This document shows, in pieces, positions 10,138 through 22,400 of a stretch of DNA of 64,000 nt. Every line of letters starts with the position of its first letter. Position 1 is the first letter of the stretch. Both the position numbers and the translations under genes were made by a program. The stretch is from Sporobolomyces roseus (lineage: Eukaryota; Basidiomycota; Microbotryomycetes; Sporidiobolales; Sporidiobolaceae): the NCBI GenBank assembly GCA_016617785.1, contig JADILM010000009.1, forward strand, positions 930,001-994,000, read 5' to 3'. Below the pieces are notes generated by a model that saw nothing but the letters and a program-made list of their open reading frames with translations, ran no database searches and was not told where the DNA came from.

Positions 10138-12206
10138 CTACGCTTGAACCTCTACGACATTGTCCGGTTTCTCCGTTCCCTTGACTCTCCAAACGGCGAC
10201 CCTTGCGCCCTCTCCACCGGCAACGATCCTCTCTCCGTCCCAATCAACACACAAAACTTTTTCCTTCTCTCCACTTTCTTCCTTCTGAGGCATATCCAAA
10301 GTGAACAATGCTTGTTTAGGAGATCTCGCGTCCCAAACTTTGATCGTCGAATCGTAGGAAGCTGAACAAAACATGAGAGGGTTTGTCGGGTGCGCAGAGA
10401 CGGAAGATACTGGACCAGTGTGACCGGAGAGAGAGAGGGAGATCGAGGAGAGAGAGGAAGTTCGTAAGTCGAAGAGGGATAAGAGACGGTCGGTCGATCC
10501 GGTGAGGAGTAAAGAGGGCGTCGCGAGTTGCGCCAAGTCGAGGTGGACTTTATCGGACATCTAAAATTTGAGGGAAGGAGTCAGTGAGGGAGATGGGAAG
10601 GAGAGAGAGAGAGGAAGAGGAGGTGTACTTTGTTTTCGCGTTCGATACCATGTGCGAGATCCCATACTCGTACTGAGTGATCCCAGGAAGCGGAATAAGC
10701 GAGGTGGGAATCCCCGTTTCGATCAAAGATCGCTCGAGAAACTTTGTTCGAATGTCCTCTCAAAACTGACATTGGAGTCTATTCAAATCTCGGCTACTCA
10801 TCAGTTTCGAACTCAGCTCGGGAAGGAGCGAAAGAGAGCGTACCTTGTTCTTGATGTTACTCGAAACCTGACTCTTCCTCCTCTTCTTCTTCGACCTCTC
10901 CCCATTAGCTTCCAACGCTTCTTCTTCGTTCACTCCAGGAGTCAAATCCCACACCCCGATCAATCCATCCCAACCAGCCGTCAACAGATGAGGAGCTTCT
11001 TGAGATTGCGACGAGGAGTGGGAGGTGGGTCGAGAACGGACGGAAGAGATGGGAGCTTGATGAAGCGAGAGAGTGTAAATACATTGAGGAGCTGCTGGGG
11101 TTGGTGCAACGTCGACAAGTGATAATTGAGGAGCCTACTCAATCGACTCGAAAGTGAGTAAAGGAGCAGAGAACAGAGATGGAGTGATTCTTCTCTTTAC
11201 CTCGTATTCCCAAACTCTACCAATTCTATCCATTCCACCACTCGCGATCCAATTCTTCCCATTCGCTTTCTGTGATGTTCCTCCCAATGGGTGAGGGACG
11301 TAACTAGTCGATAAGACTGAAAGTTCGTGTCCGGAGAAAGTCAAATTTTGATCTTGTTGTTGTAGACTCAAAGTACCGGCATAACTCGAAGTCAAGATCG
11401 CTCTACAAGAAGATAACAAGGGCAGGGTTTATGAGAAAAGGTTTTGGACATTGCAGCAAGAGGAATACTAAGTAAAACGGGACGCACCCTGGAATTCGTG
11501 CGGATACATCACTAACCCAATCTTCTGAAGGTACTGTACTCTCCAATTGTGGAGGTAACGTGCTCGGTAAGAATTCAACGTCCAATACGATTTCTTCTGA
11601 AGTGTTGGTTTGTTGACAGTAAGCTCCCAAAGAACTTCTCAGTAAAGTTTGATCGATCAAGAAATCGAAGGGGATTGGTGAATCTACACGGATACGAATG
11701 AAGTATAAGTATTATGTGCTTGAACAGAAGAGGGAGGTGCTTGGAGTAGGAAGGAAGGGAGGGGGGGGGGGTAGGGGAGGAAAGGCATCAGGAAGTGAAG
11801 AAATATAATTTGATTCGACATCGCATGAGATATACCTCGAATGCTACTGTACGAAGAATACCAATGTCATGATGAATTACTAATCGTTTGCCATCCCCTT
11901 CTTTATGAGTGTCGAGTGTCGTCGAGGGAGAGTCGAGCTTCAAAGGAAAGGAGGAGAGAGAGAGTTTTCTCCAAACCCGAAGGAAGGAAGGAAGGAAAGA
12001 GCACAGAGGAGTGAAGAGGGTTGCTTACCATTCTCTAATACTTTATTGATGAGTTCAGATAGTTGGAATCGTCTCCATGAAGCGGGTACTAAGAATTTAG
12101 CAGGTGGAATCGTATATTGAGAATCTTTGGTCGATAATCGAATAGCGATTTGTCGTTCTTCTGAAGTTGAAGCTATAGGTGTACCGAGGTCTGCTGTGAC
12201 TGACAT
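10138..12206 (-). CDS. YTM1: Ribosome biogenesis protein YTM1 (WDR12 family)
   Basis: YTM1, with Nop7 and Erb1, forms the PeBoW complex needed to process 27S pre-rRNA and assemble the 60S subunit in the nucleolus. The N-terminal exon carries an NLE-type ubiquitin-like domain (IAIRLSTKDSQYTIPPAKFL, then SWRRFQLSELINKVLENG), which binds the AAA ATPase Mdn1. WD40 repeats follow across several exons: ASGGMDRIGRVWE, LTAGWDGLIGVWD, YSASWDHSVRVWD, LTGSTDRLLSLFD, CSASYDSTIKVWD and VAGGEGARVAVWR. About six exons give roughly 480 residues, normal for the family. One intron holds an 11-G run at 11761-11771. A basic segment, RSKKKRRKSQ, sits between two WD repeats and may act in nuclear import. Confidence 0.93.
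11761..11771. repeat. Homopolymer G run
   Basis: Eleven consecutive G residues, followed by more G-rich sequence, within a YTM1 intron. This is a likely site of sequencing or length variation. Confidence 0.7.
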
Positions 12207-12528
12207 GATCGAGATAAACTGAGTTGAGGTGTGAGGTGAAGGAACGAAGAAAGTAAAGTTTTTTTTTCGAGGGAACTGAGAAAGTGTCTCGCTAATTTTT
12301 TTCGCAACTTTTCACCACGATCAAGTACTGATGTAGATCAAGCATTCCTAGCTCGATCGAATCAAGCGTTCTTGGTATCAATTGAGATCCTGACTGAGTT
12401 TCCCTCTTCCTAAATTTTCATTTTCAGGGGTCTTTTTCACTTCTTAGCCGAGGCAGAGCTATCCCCCCTTCTCCCTCACCACTACCCAACCGCCCACTCA
12501 CACGAGTAGCTACATTAGAATTTCAAGA
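12207..12528. promoter_or_regulatory. Divergent promoter, YTM1 and Ser/Pro-rich gene
   Basis: A 322-base gap between two outward-facing starts. It holds T-rich stretches near 12260 and 12297, and a CT-rich leader before 12529. No specific site could be assigned. Confidence 0.4.
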
Positions 12529-13317
12529 ATGCCGCCCGTCGCCTCTAGCTCTCACTTGCGGCCTCCCTCATCTGTTCGCTCATCGCTCAACCCTCCGAAT
12601 TCTTCACATTCCTCCTCCTCCTCCTCCTCCTCCTCTACCTCTACCCGTTCAAGACGGAAAGGGATCCCCTACAAGTCCCCTTCGCGCTCTCTCCCTCCCT
12701 CTCCTAGCTCTAGTCGATCTAGTTCAACTTCAACACAAGTGATCAATGTTTCCCTCTTACTCCGTCAACTCGCAAGGGAATCCTCCTCCGACTTGGACAA
12801 CAAACGATACAAACCCACCACTTCAACTAGCACTGTACCCTACACCGCGAAAGAGAAAGGAAAGAAGAAGGCTATCACTCCCTCCTCCTCTCTTGATCCG
12901 GCACTCTATCCCCCATCCTCCGTATTCCAGCCTCTACCACACGATACCTATGGAAGAGGAAAACGCTCTACACTCTCAACTTCTAGAGGTAGATCCCCTC
13001 AACCCCTTCCTTCAACCTCAACCTCAACTTCAAAGAGAATTCCCCCTGTCATTTCTTCAGCTCATCTCCACCCTCCCTCTCCGAGACCTTCTTCTCGATC
13101 AATGCCTAGAACCCTTTCCCCTCCCACAACAGCAGCCGATGCTTCTCTCGTCGTAGTCGGATCACCCTTAGCGAGAAGCTTCACTAGCGACGGAAAAGGA
13201 GAGATTCGAGAGGTTTTCGCGGGTGAGGGGAGGAGATCAAGGAATCCGAGTGTAGGAGGGAGTTCGACGAATAGTGTTGGAGTTGGAGCGAATCAAGGGG
13301 TATCAGTTTGGGCGTGA
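12529..13317 (+). CDS. Ser/Pro-rich hypothetical protein
   Basis: A single-exon frame of 262 residues beginning MPPVASSSHLRPPSSVR. It has a run of Ser encoded by TCC/CCT-type trinucleotide repeats near residues 27-36, several RSRRKG-like basic patches and a more ordered segment VINVSLLLRQLARESSSDLD around residues 70-90. The composition predicts a mostly disordered protein with many possible phosphorylation sites (SPRPSSRSMPRTLSPP). No family is recognised. It may be real because the codon choice matches its neighbours and the frame stays open to a stop at 13315-13317, but low-complexity frames can arise by chance. An extra 3' exon cannot be excluded. Confidence 0.5.
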   Translation: MPPVASSSHLRPPSSVRSSLNPPNSSHSSSSSSSSSTSTRSRRKGIPYKSPSRSLPPSPSSSRSSSTSTQVINVSLLLRQLARESSSDLDNKRYKPTTSTSTVPYTAKEKGKKKAITPSSSLDPALYPPSSVFQPLPHDTYGRGKRSTLSTSRGRSPQPLPSTSTSTSKRIPPVISSAHLHPPSPRPSSRSMPRTLSPPTTAADASLVVVGSPLARSFTSDGKGEIREVFAGEGRRSRNPSVGGSSTNSVGVGANQGVSVWA

Positions 13318-14378
13318 AACGAAAAGAGGGATTTGGACAAATGGGGACTGGGTAAGTTCAACATTCTTCTTTCACTTGGCTCTGACTGGTGCGCACGCTC
13401 ACGCAGAGGGAAACATCGAACTGACGAGACACGTCTCAACTCAAATAACCAGTTCCCCCTTTCGTTTCCCCCCACCTCGAACCTCAATTCTCAACTTCAG
13501 CTTCTACTCCTCACCCATCGCTCGAACCGCATCGACTTTCTATCCTTTCAAGCTCTTCCCCTCTATCAATCAGACAACCGACTTCTCTCATACCCCCATC
13601 CCTTAGACGACCCTCAGTACTCATCTGTTCCCGATTCACTTCCGATTTCCTCTAAATCCCGACATCTTTCTCTCTTCTGGAGTAAATAGATTAAAGTCTT
13701 TCTTCCCCTCCCTCTTCCGCGCTTTTACCACTCCCTCTAATTCTCACCGTTCACTCTTACGATTCTCCAGGATCCCTCATGTTGTTTTTTCTTCCCCCTA
13801 ATCCCTTTCTCCTTTCCCCCCCTTCGTGCTCTACCCCTAGAACTCTAGAACTCTTCTGCTTCCCTAAACCTGTCGTTGTGCATTTTACCTTTTTTCCAAA
13901 ATCCCTAGTCTTTACTTTTACGTCCTCGTGATACACGCACGATTCTTTTTTTTCACTTGTTTTCTTCTCTCAGTTCTGTGAAATTGATGGATCCCTCTAG
14001 ATTTTCGCTTTGCCTCGCAATCTCTCTTCGTCCCCATGTCTGACGGCTTCGTAGGAGAGCCATTCGAAACCCATCGAAAAGCAGGGTGGGAGAAAGTCCC
14101 GACGACTCCCAGAGTTGTTCAGCATACCTTTGCACGAGCGAAACGGACGAGAACGAATGCAGACGATCGTAGCAATGCCTTCGAGAAAGACTTGAGCTCT
14201 TGTAGGAGCGTTTCATCGAAAAGAGGGAGTCGCTGAACTATAAGTCTTTTTTACAAAAACAAGAGGACTACAAGCTAGCGAACAATAACGAGAAAGCTTG
14301 CGAAAGGATACAGCGAGAGAATGAGTACGAGACATGGAGAGCTACTGTACGATGAAGTGAGCGAGGTCGAGAGTCGGC
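13318..14378. other. Intergenic, about 1.1 kb
   Basis: Pyrimidine-rich sequence on the plus strand between two converging genes. Open frames at 13274-13606 and 13333-13689 have no motif and read as 3' untranslated or spacer sequence. Nothing else is supported. Confidence 0.5.
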
Positions 14379-17300
14379 TTAAGCGAGGTATTCATAGACG
14401 TTGAGCTGTCCTTCTGCTCGTCTCAAGTATTCTCGATCGATCAATGAGGAAATGGACTGTAGCCGACCCTTCACTCCATCAGGATCGACCTCCGAAGGAG
14501 ATGGAGTGGAAGAGGGGACGTACCTTTTTGATTTCTGTCGGGTCGACTTTGAAGCGTTGACCGATTTGGGAAACTACTTCCATCACCCTGTTGACCGCAC
14601 GCATCGACAGATCAGTACTGGAAGGGAAGGCAGCCGGAAGGAAAGCAAAGAACGTACAGTTCGGAATGTTTCAGAGTCTTGCGAGCTTTCATGATACTGC
14701 TCCGTTGGTTTCGAATGTCAGCGAGAGAAGGCGCAAGTCAGAGAGGAAGGGTAAGCGGACCGAACGATTGCGAGTTGTAGGTGGGAAGAACGATCAGTGA
14801 AGACTCGATCAGTCGTCGACTTGTTCTCCTCAGCCTGTCAATGCCTCAAATCGTATAATCAGCGCTTTTTTCACTGGAAAGTACAGCTGATGGACGTGTG
14901 GTACTGACAGTCTCTTTCTGTTGAATCTGGTTAATCTTGATTCGAATGTGATCATCTTTGAAGTCCTGCGAACCGACGACGAACTCAGCAAATCATGACG
15001 ATGAGGTGAAAGAGAAGCCGACTCACGGTATTGAAGGAGAAATGATCCCCTGGGTTGACATCTCGACCTTTCGGATGCTTGACGAGCACTCGGACTTTAC
15101 CACAAGCGAGAGATTGTAATGTTCGATTCAACTCTTTCGGTTCTGTACACTCAATCACTTGCAGTCAGCCACTTTTCATCGCACGGAAGAGAAGTGAGGA
15201 ATGCTCACCTAGTTTCGTGACCTGAGCGATGTCCTCTACGCTCAATTTCCCTCCCTCTCCCTCGTCATTGAAAAGCATCAAAACGACTGCCTGACCCAAA
15301 CTAACCAACAATTCTTTCCTCCCTCCCTTCGGGAACTGAGCTCTCAACGAGCAAGTATCCAATCCATGAGCCCACGTCAAAGTTCTCCCACTGTGTTTCG
15401 AAATGTAGAAAGCTTTGAATTTTTCGAGCGCCGCTGTGAGATGACCGGGAAGGGAAACGGGGAATGCCGGGTACGACGGCCAGTTCCCTTGTGACAAGAT
15501 GGAAACGGATAGGTCAAATCCTCCGGAGTCTTTCGATTTTGAGGAGGATTTGGAAGAGTACGCTCGCATGACATCCGAGGATAATTCCATATCTTTGAAC
15601 ATGACTTCGAGCTTCTGAGTGAATCCAGCTCCACATTCTGTGAGGATGCAAGAAAACGCATGAGTGAAAGTCGTCGATCATGAGTATCCCAATCATCCTT
15701 ACCGTCTTTGAGTTTGAGGAGCATACTTCGCTCAGCATCGAACGAAGCAGATTTGTTGAGTAGCAATCGTTTCGCCAAGTCACGCTTGTAGAACGCTTCG
15801 AAGATGTCCTTGCCTATACGAGATCGTGGAGTCAGTACTTTATAGTAAACGGAAAGAGGGAACGAAACGCACCTTGAGTGAATCGGAATAAGTACAAAAC
15901 ATCGTTCAAGATCTGCTCCATTTCGGTATCATCAATCTTTCCTGACCGTAACTTCGAGTCGAGGTATTTCGCTATTGTGTTACGAAGAAGATGAGCGTCG
16001 AATTATGGAGCGGGAGTGAAACGTAGTGAGCGACTCACCCATCATTTCAGCAGGTTTGTTCTCCCTCTTGTTGACGAAGAATTTGAACGCATCATTGATC
16101 GCATCTCGGAAGTTGTCCTCTTTGGCAAAACAAGTATCGACGAATGAGAGAGCGGTTTTGCGGAATGCGATCAGGTTGAGAACCATCTTATCATCTTGAG
16201 TCTTGTCCTGAATCAGGTTGAGACCGGAAGCCTACAGGGAACACTGTAAGCTCCGGATTGCGTAGAAAAAGACGCTGACTGCGTACCTTGAGATGTTCGA
16301 GGAAAGCTTTCCGTAAGACTTCGACTTGACCGATTCTACCGAGGAGCGAATACAGATTCGTAAGGTTCTCCTTTTCGTCTTTCGCACACATCTCGGCAGT
16401 ATCTATAGCGTTTCATGAAGATCAGCTCACTTAGCCTCGAAGACAGGAGATGAGTGCTGAACTCACCTTTCTCTGCGATTCCCTCGACGTGACCTCGAAT
16501 CATTTCATCCTCTACAGCCCTGAGTATACTCCCTTTCAGCTCGCTACCTACGACGGAACCGCACCGTTCTCCTTCCTCCTTCAGTCTTTCGACGATCCTC
16601 TTTAGGTAAGCTGGAGGTTCGAGTTCGACGACCAAAGAGTTGCCTTCTTTCGAATAGTATTTCCGTGTTGACGAAACGAAAGGGTCGACGAAGAGGGAGG
16701 AGTGAGATTGAGTCGAGATGGTGCGAAGAAGAGTGAGGAAGGATCGTAAGAGTGGTCGTGAAATGAAATCGCCGTTTCTACAGAATGAAGACGAAATTGT
16801 TCAGCATCGTAGAAAGTCTATCAAAGAATCAAGTTCACCTCTCCATCTCAATGAGCGCGAGCAGACTAGATGTCACTGTGCTCGCCACTTGCTCATCGCT
16901 CAGAACAGAGTGGCGGAAGACGTCGAGACCGAGATCCCTGCGAAGATACTTTTTCGCTCAGCTTTCAATCGTCAAGCTGAATAAAGAAGCAACTCACCAA
17001 ATGGAGAGTAATCCAGGTGACTGTAGGACGTAGGTTCGATCCAACTGCGAGAATATACTCCTCACGAGTAGCATTTGATCCAAAAACTGTTTCCCCTCCG
17101 TCTCGAATTCCTTCAACCATTTCTCTTCTGTTCCCGTCGATGTTCCGCCCGTACTGTTGAGCACTCTCCTGATCTCTCCCGCCTGTCTCTCGATTTCCAT
17201 TCGAATCCGATCGTAAAGTGTTTGAGAGTTTGAGGGACCTGAAGCTACTGCAGCCTCGCAGAGTGTATACAGCGCTTGCAATGACTCTGGAGTAGGTTGA

Positions 17301-17645
17301 GGAGGTCGAGATTGAATCGCTCGTACTGCACGAGTGAGCGTAATGAGAGCATGGTTGATGAGATCAGGTGGGGAGGTTGAAGTTGAAGGTCGAGCTACTC
17401 AACCACGCAACGAGATGAGCTCTGTAGCTGCATGGGTATAGATAAAACTTACGTTTAGCCTTGAGCGTCAGTTTCTTCGATCCACTCTTCTCTAAACCGC
17501 TTGAAAGTCCTAATCTTTTCTTTCCCGATGGAGGTGGAGGCGCGGAAGAATTGAGGGATAGCTTCGATGCGCTGTTCGCTAGGGTTGATGGTGGTTTGTT
17601 CAAGTCGTGAGATAGCTTGGACATCTTGTATGGAGGTGAAGCCAT
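14379..17645 (-). CDS. CUL4: Cullin-4 (CRL4 ubiquitin ligase scaffold)
   Basis: CUL4 scaffolds the DDB1-containing ubiquitin ligase that acts in replication licensing, DNA repair and chromatin control. CUL4-type signatures are seen in order: [62 protein letters not shown], the cullin homology segment [20 protein letters not shown], and the C-terminal winged helix with the NEDD8-acceptor site [16 protein letters not shown]. It ends in [12 protein letters not shown] and YEYLA. More than ten exons give about 830 residues. One late intron uses an unusual GTCCGC donor near 14760, needed to join IVR to IMKARK. The N-terminus is basic and low complexity ([10 protein letters not shown]). The start is uncertain: 17645 ([11 protein letters not shown]) or 17756 in the same frame. 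TOM1 lies upstream on the same strand. Confidence 0.93.
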
Positions 17646-18499
17646 TGAGAAGAGTGAGAAGCAGGAAAGAGAGAAGGGAGAGCCGGAGAGGATCGACTCG
17701 CCTGACTTGACACTCTCAAAACCGTCGCTTCGAGTCGAGTGCAGCAGTGATGACAAGAAGTAGGGCAGAAGAGCGGGCGGCGTGAATAGGTCGAAAAATA
17801 GAGAGAAAGCGAAAACGAAACGCTTCGAAATCTTCGCAACTCTGCGAAACGCTCAAATAGCCTCGAAATTCGCGAGAGGCGAGGCGCCTGGGGCCTATCC
17901 GTACAGATAGCTTGATGATCATCTATACACGTCGCACACAACGAAGCAATCAATCCAAACACGGTCTTCAAGTTGACAAACTTTCGAAACGACACTGCTC
18001 ACTCTACAAGACTATCGCTCGTGATAGCACGAGGATCGATAGGGCTCAGATCAGGAGTGAGGAGTGAAGGCGAGCCGAGCTCGGGTTGGTGGGGATCCGT
18101 CGAGAGCATCAGCATGCCCAAGTCAGAAGCTTCGAGGGGATCATCGCAAGATACAAATCGGTCTGCTCTGCCTTCCGAGGCGGGGGAATCCTACGTGACG
18201 GCTCTTTGCGTCGAACGCTCAAGGGGCGGACCCCTGTCGAAAGGATAGAGTGATTGAGGTGGTAGAAGAGAGTAAGTCGCAAAGTCGGAAAAGCTCTCCC
18301 TCGTCCCTTCATCGCAAACGACGCTATTTGTCAGAAACGGCAGTTGGGGGTATATCATTTGCAGCAGTTATGTAGAAAAGAGAGAGACAGGAAAGAGAGA
18401 ACTAGCAATGCAATCAAAACTTGGAAGAGAAATCGGAGAGGGACAGAGTTTTGGGTCAAGAATAGGAAAGGCCACTATGTACAGAAGAGCATCCTCAAT
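17646..18499 (-). promoter_or_regulatory. TOM1-CUL4 spacer with CUL4 promoter
   Basis: About 850 bases holding the TOM1 3' end and the CUL4 promoter and leader. All of it up to about 17800 has an inverted, diverged counterpart at 33160-33837. The best conserved part is the stretch around 17790-17880, which includes the dyad TTCGCA-N4-TGCGAA at 17833-17848. That conservation suggests it is the core promoter or start-site region (inference). Confidence 0.55.
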
Positions 18500-19436
18500 C
18501 TATGCGAAAGCGAATCCAGTAGCACCTTCAGTGATGGCGATGAGTAACTTCTTGCGGAAGTCTTCGTAAGATGTGAACCCAGAAGGAATATCGAGTTGAT
18601 TGAAACAAGTGTGTGCGGTCGGTAATCCTGCGTCTGGCTTGGATTTGTGGATATTAAACCGAGTTGTTCCCCTGGTGTCATCGTGAACAAAAAAAAAACA
18701 AAAAAAAGAGTGCGAGCGAAAGAGGATGAGAAGAGGAGGGAGAGAGTCAGCAATCATTTTTTCGAAAATTCGGGAAGGAAGTGAAAGTTGCAACTTACGA
18801 CATTCCTTGGAGAGATCCGAAACCTTCTAGAGGTACTCGAGATGAACCAGAGACGAATTGAAGGAGCTAAGAGGAGTGATAGAGTGTCAGTAGCTGCGAC
18901 AGTTAGTACTCAGGAGATTGAGCTAGAGACTCACCTTGGCTCGTTCTTCATGCGAGAACGATCTCACAGCACGCCAGAAGTAACCGACTATAGGATCTGT
19001 TGCAGTATATCCCACCAAGTCTGGAAAAGAGGGAAACGAATGAGAAGAGTCAGTTTCTGTTCAAATCTTCGAATGAGGAAAAGGAGAAAGTGTAGCTTAC
19101 CGGTATTCGCTCTCCATTCATCGGCATCAATCTCGGGTAGACCAGAGATCAATAACTCGAGTTCTCGTTCTGTGAAGATCTGCATCAAGTCTTTCGGAAC
19201 AATCTCGTAAAGTCCCTTGAGTAGAGCCTGCGTTCTCACTTTCCATCAGTATTCACTCCTCATGATGTGGAGAGAGTGTTTGATCGACTTACATCCATCT
19301 GTTCTTTGATTTCAATCGACAATTTTTGGTCTGCGATCAATCGAACGTACTCTCCCTTGTTCTCATTCGTAACGACAATGTTGCGACCATTCGGGATCAA
19401 ATCGATCGTTTCGACGACACCGAATTCGTCTCGTTC
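17800..19436 (-). repeat. Inverted duplication, arm A (original copy)
   Basis: This segment covers the last part of the TOM1 HECT coding region, the TOM1-CUL4 spacer and the CUL4 promoter. The same content in the same order occurs on the opposite strand at 32223-33837. Exons match almost base for base; introns and spacer match less closely. Confidence 0.9.
17833..17848. promoter_or_regulatory. Conserved dyad upstream of CUL4
   Basis: The plus strand reads TTCGCA-ACTC-TGCGAA, a perfect 6-base inverted repeat with a 4-base spacer. It is fully kept in the duplicated promoter at 33790-33805 (spacer GAGT on that strand). It is a candidate transcription factor site. Confidence 0.5.
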
Positions 19437-22400
19437 GACGGAGAAGTTGAGTTCGATGATTCCGTCGATATCGTTTTCGAGCATCCAAACGAGTGACTTG
19501 TAATATTCAGGATCGATTGATTCCAAGTCTCGGTGATCGACTGGTCGACCTAGCATGTGCTTGTAGACGGCTGAAGGAAGATATAACAACACCCGAATCA
19601 GCGTCAGACAAAAGAGGACAAAAAGTGCAGGAAACTCACAGCGAGAAAAGTAGGCTTCGAGAATTCGTTGATCGTGGAGTGCTTTACCAATGATGCGACC
19701 GACGAATCGGAAGTACAAGAGATGCTCTTCGTTGACAGAGGAAGACTAAGTGAGATCCAGCAGTCGAGAGAGTCAGTCGAGGTAAATCAGCATGAAAAAG
19801 AAGAGAAAAGCTCACCTTGTTGGGTTGATAAGTCAACGCATCCGCAGCTTGAGGCTGGAAGAGAGCGTATCCAGGGTTGAACATTTGTCGAGCGAGGACT
19901 CCAAACCATTCTCGAGTGACACCTCCCGCATCGACTCCCTCTTCATCGTAGAACTTGACGTTGAGTTTGCCATGTTTGATCTCGTCTCCAGACTTTCGTT
20001 GTAAGACGTGGAAAGAATCTTCAAAGACGTGAGCTCGACGAACGTTGAGGTTGATCGTGGCGTAGTGACCTCGTTGACGTTGACTTCGGTCGTGGAGGCG
20101 AGAGAAGAAGAACTGCCGCGCAAGGGTGAATCAGTATCGACCAGGCAATACACAAACAGATAGAAGAGAACTCACTGATCGCTTGTTTTCGAAATCGAGC
20201 ATAGTAGAGTTTCGAACGAGCACGGCGAAGGAACCCGACATCAAAGAAGGGTTGTTTCGCACCATCGTGTTGAGGATCTTGGAATGAGCGGTAGTGAAGT
20301 CGATGAACTCGGTTGAAGAAGCGTCGGTGAACTTGTTGACCACGAGGAGGGATTCGATGAGGGGCAGGAGGACAGTTGAGAGGTAAAGAAGTTCTGGCTT
20401 CGCTTCGATTCCCCCGAGAGTGTCTCCCAATCGTTTCCAAAGATCCGAACTGGCGAGATGACTGTAGAGAGCCTTGACCTGTTCCTCCTCTGGTGAAAGA
20501 GTCTTCTCGGCGTTTGCCTTTGAAGAAGCACTCTTCTTGGGTGCGGTGCCGAAGAAGTCGATCGTCTTGAGGATTCGAAGGAGTTTCGCTTGACTTGAAG
20601 AAGCGGGAGTGAATTTGGAGAGGGTGGTGCTGCTGACCGTCTCATCTCGGCTGATCGTTTCGAGAAGTTCCTTAAGGTCGGGAATGAGGTCGTTCGAGAT
20701 CCTTTCGGCTCGAAGCTTGAGTTCGTCCAGGATGGTAGCGCGACCAGATTCGAGATGAGAGAGATTCTGGATGAGGGTGAGAGTTTGAGAGAAGGTTCGA
20801 CTTGAGCATTCTCCAGCATCGAGAACGTTGACGACCAGTCGGAGACTAGCTTCGGGGATTTGAGGAGGTGTCTTGAGGAGAATGTCGGCAGAAGGTGGTT
20901 CTTGTGATTCCTTCTCTTTACCCTTGTCGGATGGAACGACAGCTTCTCCTGAAGGCTCGCCGGGATTTGTCGTCGCGGGGGCTTCTGTCGATGCTGGCGC
21001 AGGTGTTGGCGTAGGGTCGGCAGCATTAGCAGGCGTCTCGGTCGACTTGGGCTTCTTCTGGAGGACAGAGAGGGAACGCGTGACTGAGGCGAGGAGGGTC
21101 GTGAGAGAGTCCATCATCGAGGGAGTTTTGAGGAGTGCAGGTCGTTCGAGTAAACCGAGAAGGATGATGAGAGGGAAGGTAGTCGAAGGTTGAGCCTGGG
21201 GAATGAGAAGAGAAAATCAGCTCGATCAACGGCGAAAGTACAAGATCAAAAAGGAAACTCACCTTCTCCTTTCCTTTACCCTTCTTGGCAGCTCTTCGAC
21301 TAAGTGCGACTTCTTGCTCAGTGAGGAAGAAGAGAGGGGTTTGATCGTTGGCGTTAACGAGGAAAGCGAGCGCTTCGAGACATCGTTGAGCGATGAGGTT
21401 TGGGACGCTCTCGCCTGGGAAGTGAGGGAGAGAAGTGCTAGGTCCAGGAGTTTCGGGGGCCTTCCTCTTGGGAGTATCCTTGTCTTTGGCGAGGAGAGAC
21501 TTGCTAGCTCGAATCGACATTTGAGAGAAACTCTTGTCGACAGCCGAAACATCGCGAGTTCCGTCTTGTAAGATCGTCAAGAGGAGGTTGATGAGTTCGA
21601 CTCGAGTTCGCGAGTTCTCGCAAAGGTGGACGAGGACCTTCTGTAGAGAGTTGCGGCGAAGAGGTTGAGGGAAGAACAGTAGTCGAACGAGAGTAGCGAG
21701 ACCGGATTTGTCGAGAAGTTGGATGACTTCGCGATGGGGAACTGATTTCTTGATTGGTGGTGCAGCTCCTCCTGGGTTTCCAGCGCCAGCTCCACGAGGT
21801 CCTCCTGCTAATCGGCGAGCGACGTCACCTCCAGTTCGACGACCGGGTGCACCTTGAGCCATGAATTCGGCGAATCCAGGGAGACCTTCAGCACCTGGAG
21901 GAGGTCCTCCGAAAGCTGCCTGTCCAACGAGTCCAGCGAGAAGTGCAGCTGGATCCATACCTCCGAGAGCTACTCCTGCACCTTCATCGTCTTGGTCTTG
22001 ATCTTGATCCTGATCTCTATCTTCGTCCTCGTCTTGTTCATCTCGAGCTTGGTCTTGGGCTTCTTCACCTCGATTGGCTCTAGCAGCAGCCTCATCTTGA
22101 CGGCGTTGCTCGGCAGCTTCTTGACGGAGGACTTCAGCTCGAAGATCTGGAGGGAGAGCATCGAGGAATTCGGAGTTGATGTGAGAGGGAACAGCGGGAG
22201 GAGGTCCAGATGATCGAGTCTCGCGGAAATGTTGACTGAGGACTTCTTCTCGCATGTCGTCCGGTAGAGCTTCAAGGAATTCTCGATCGACTCCAGTATC
22301 AGTGATGTCGACTTCTTCTCCGTGAATCATGATCGTGACTCGTTCGACAGGTTGTTGAGCTCCCGAGCCACTAGTTTCTGGTGCAGCGGCGACTGGCTCC

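Noticed and set aside
17600..17995. 131-codon minus frame resembling a protein similar to one at 33667-34083
   Set aside because: The likeness is due to the duplicated non-coding promoter of CUL4, not to a conserved protein.
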